Source of the DNA: Actinoalloteichus hymeniacidonis
GTDB lineage: Bacteria > Actinomycetota > Actinomycetes > Mycobacteriales > Pseudonocardiaceae
Direction: 5' to 3'
DNA length: 64,000 nt
NCBI RefSeq assembly: GCF_014203365.1
Contig: NZ_JACHIS010000001.1
Location: 3,844,001-3,908,000, forward strand
Shown: positions 63,999 through 64,000 of the stretch, one piece after another
How the letters are laid out: each line of letters opens with the position of its first letter
Numbering within the stretch: the stretch's first letter is position 1
Position numbers and translations under genes: made by a program
Notes under the pieces: model-generated
What the model was told of the DNA's origin: nothing
Seen by the model: only the letters and a program-made list of their open reading frames with translations
The model's database searches: none

Positions 63999-64000
63999 CA

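Overview
This window is high-GC actinobacterial DNA. It has frequent GTG and TTG starts, 4-bp start/stop overlaps, and the gene order alaS-ruvX-mltG-aroE ... prepilin peptidase-aroC-aroK-aroB. The gene content fits Pseudonocardiales best, and an Actinoalloteichus-like Pseudonocardiaceae is my guess (inference, not proven).

Layout. (1) 1-15613 is the conserved housekeeping block, read leftwards: two membrane-associated proteins, alaS, ruvX, two tandem mltG genes, aroE, a type IV prepilin peptidase, aroC, aroK, a lipoprotein gene and the 5' part of aroB. A complete sugar PTS cassette (EIIA, EIIB, GntR/HutC regulator, EIIC, HPr) sits between aroE and the peptidase. (2) 15614-22502 is a four-gene, translationally coupled NIS siderophore operon behind a good IdeR/DmdR iron box. 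It has a type A-like and a type C-like synthetase but no acyltransferase. (3) 22565-28930 carries rarA, aspS and small accessory genes. (4) 28931-35650 is accessory: a class I terpene synthase, DoxX/MarR, a secreted AA10 LPMO with CBM2 behind two CebR-type palindromes, and an MFS transporter. (5) 35875-43731 carries hrpA, an ABC pair and a PucR regulator. The 5' end of the regulator gene is repeated exactly (118 bp) around decayed copies of the same ABC genes and a lower-GC SnoaL-like gene. (6) 44220-47845 encodes a two-subunit E1 plus E2 2-oxoacid dehydrogenase operon with a strong terminator. (7) 47849-54957 holds a HicAB toxin-antitoxin pair with twin operators, a DUF3516 helicase, an APH-like kinase, an isochorismatase/GlxA pair, and an unknown gene behind a perfect LexA (SOS) box. 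(8) 55023-63998 is a plant-polysaccharide locus: a non-phosphorylating deoxy-sugar (L-fucose-type) oxidation operon, a secreted PL11 rhamnogalacturonan lyase, a FadR-type regulator, a GH29 fucosidase and an ABC sugar-binding lipoprotein.

How the genes work together. The PTS cassette, the LPMO and the fucose/rhamnogalacturonan locus point to a soil saprophyte living on amino sugars, cellulose or chitin, and pectin. The siderophore operon supplies iron. The most unexpected signals are the SOS box before an uncharacterised gene, the siderophore operon without an acyltransferase, the repeat-flanked ABC remnant, and the near-identical 282-bp tract shared by the two mltG genes.
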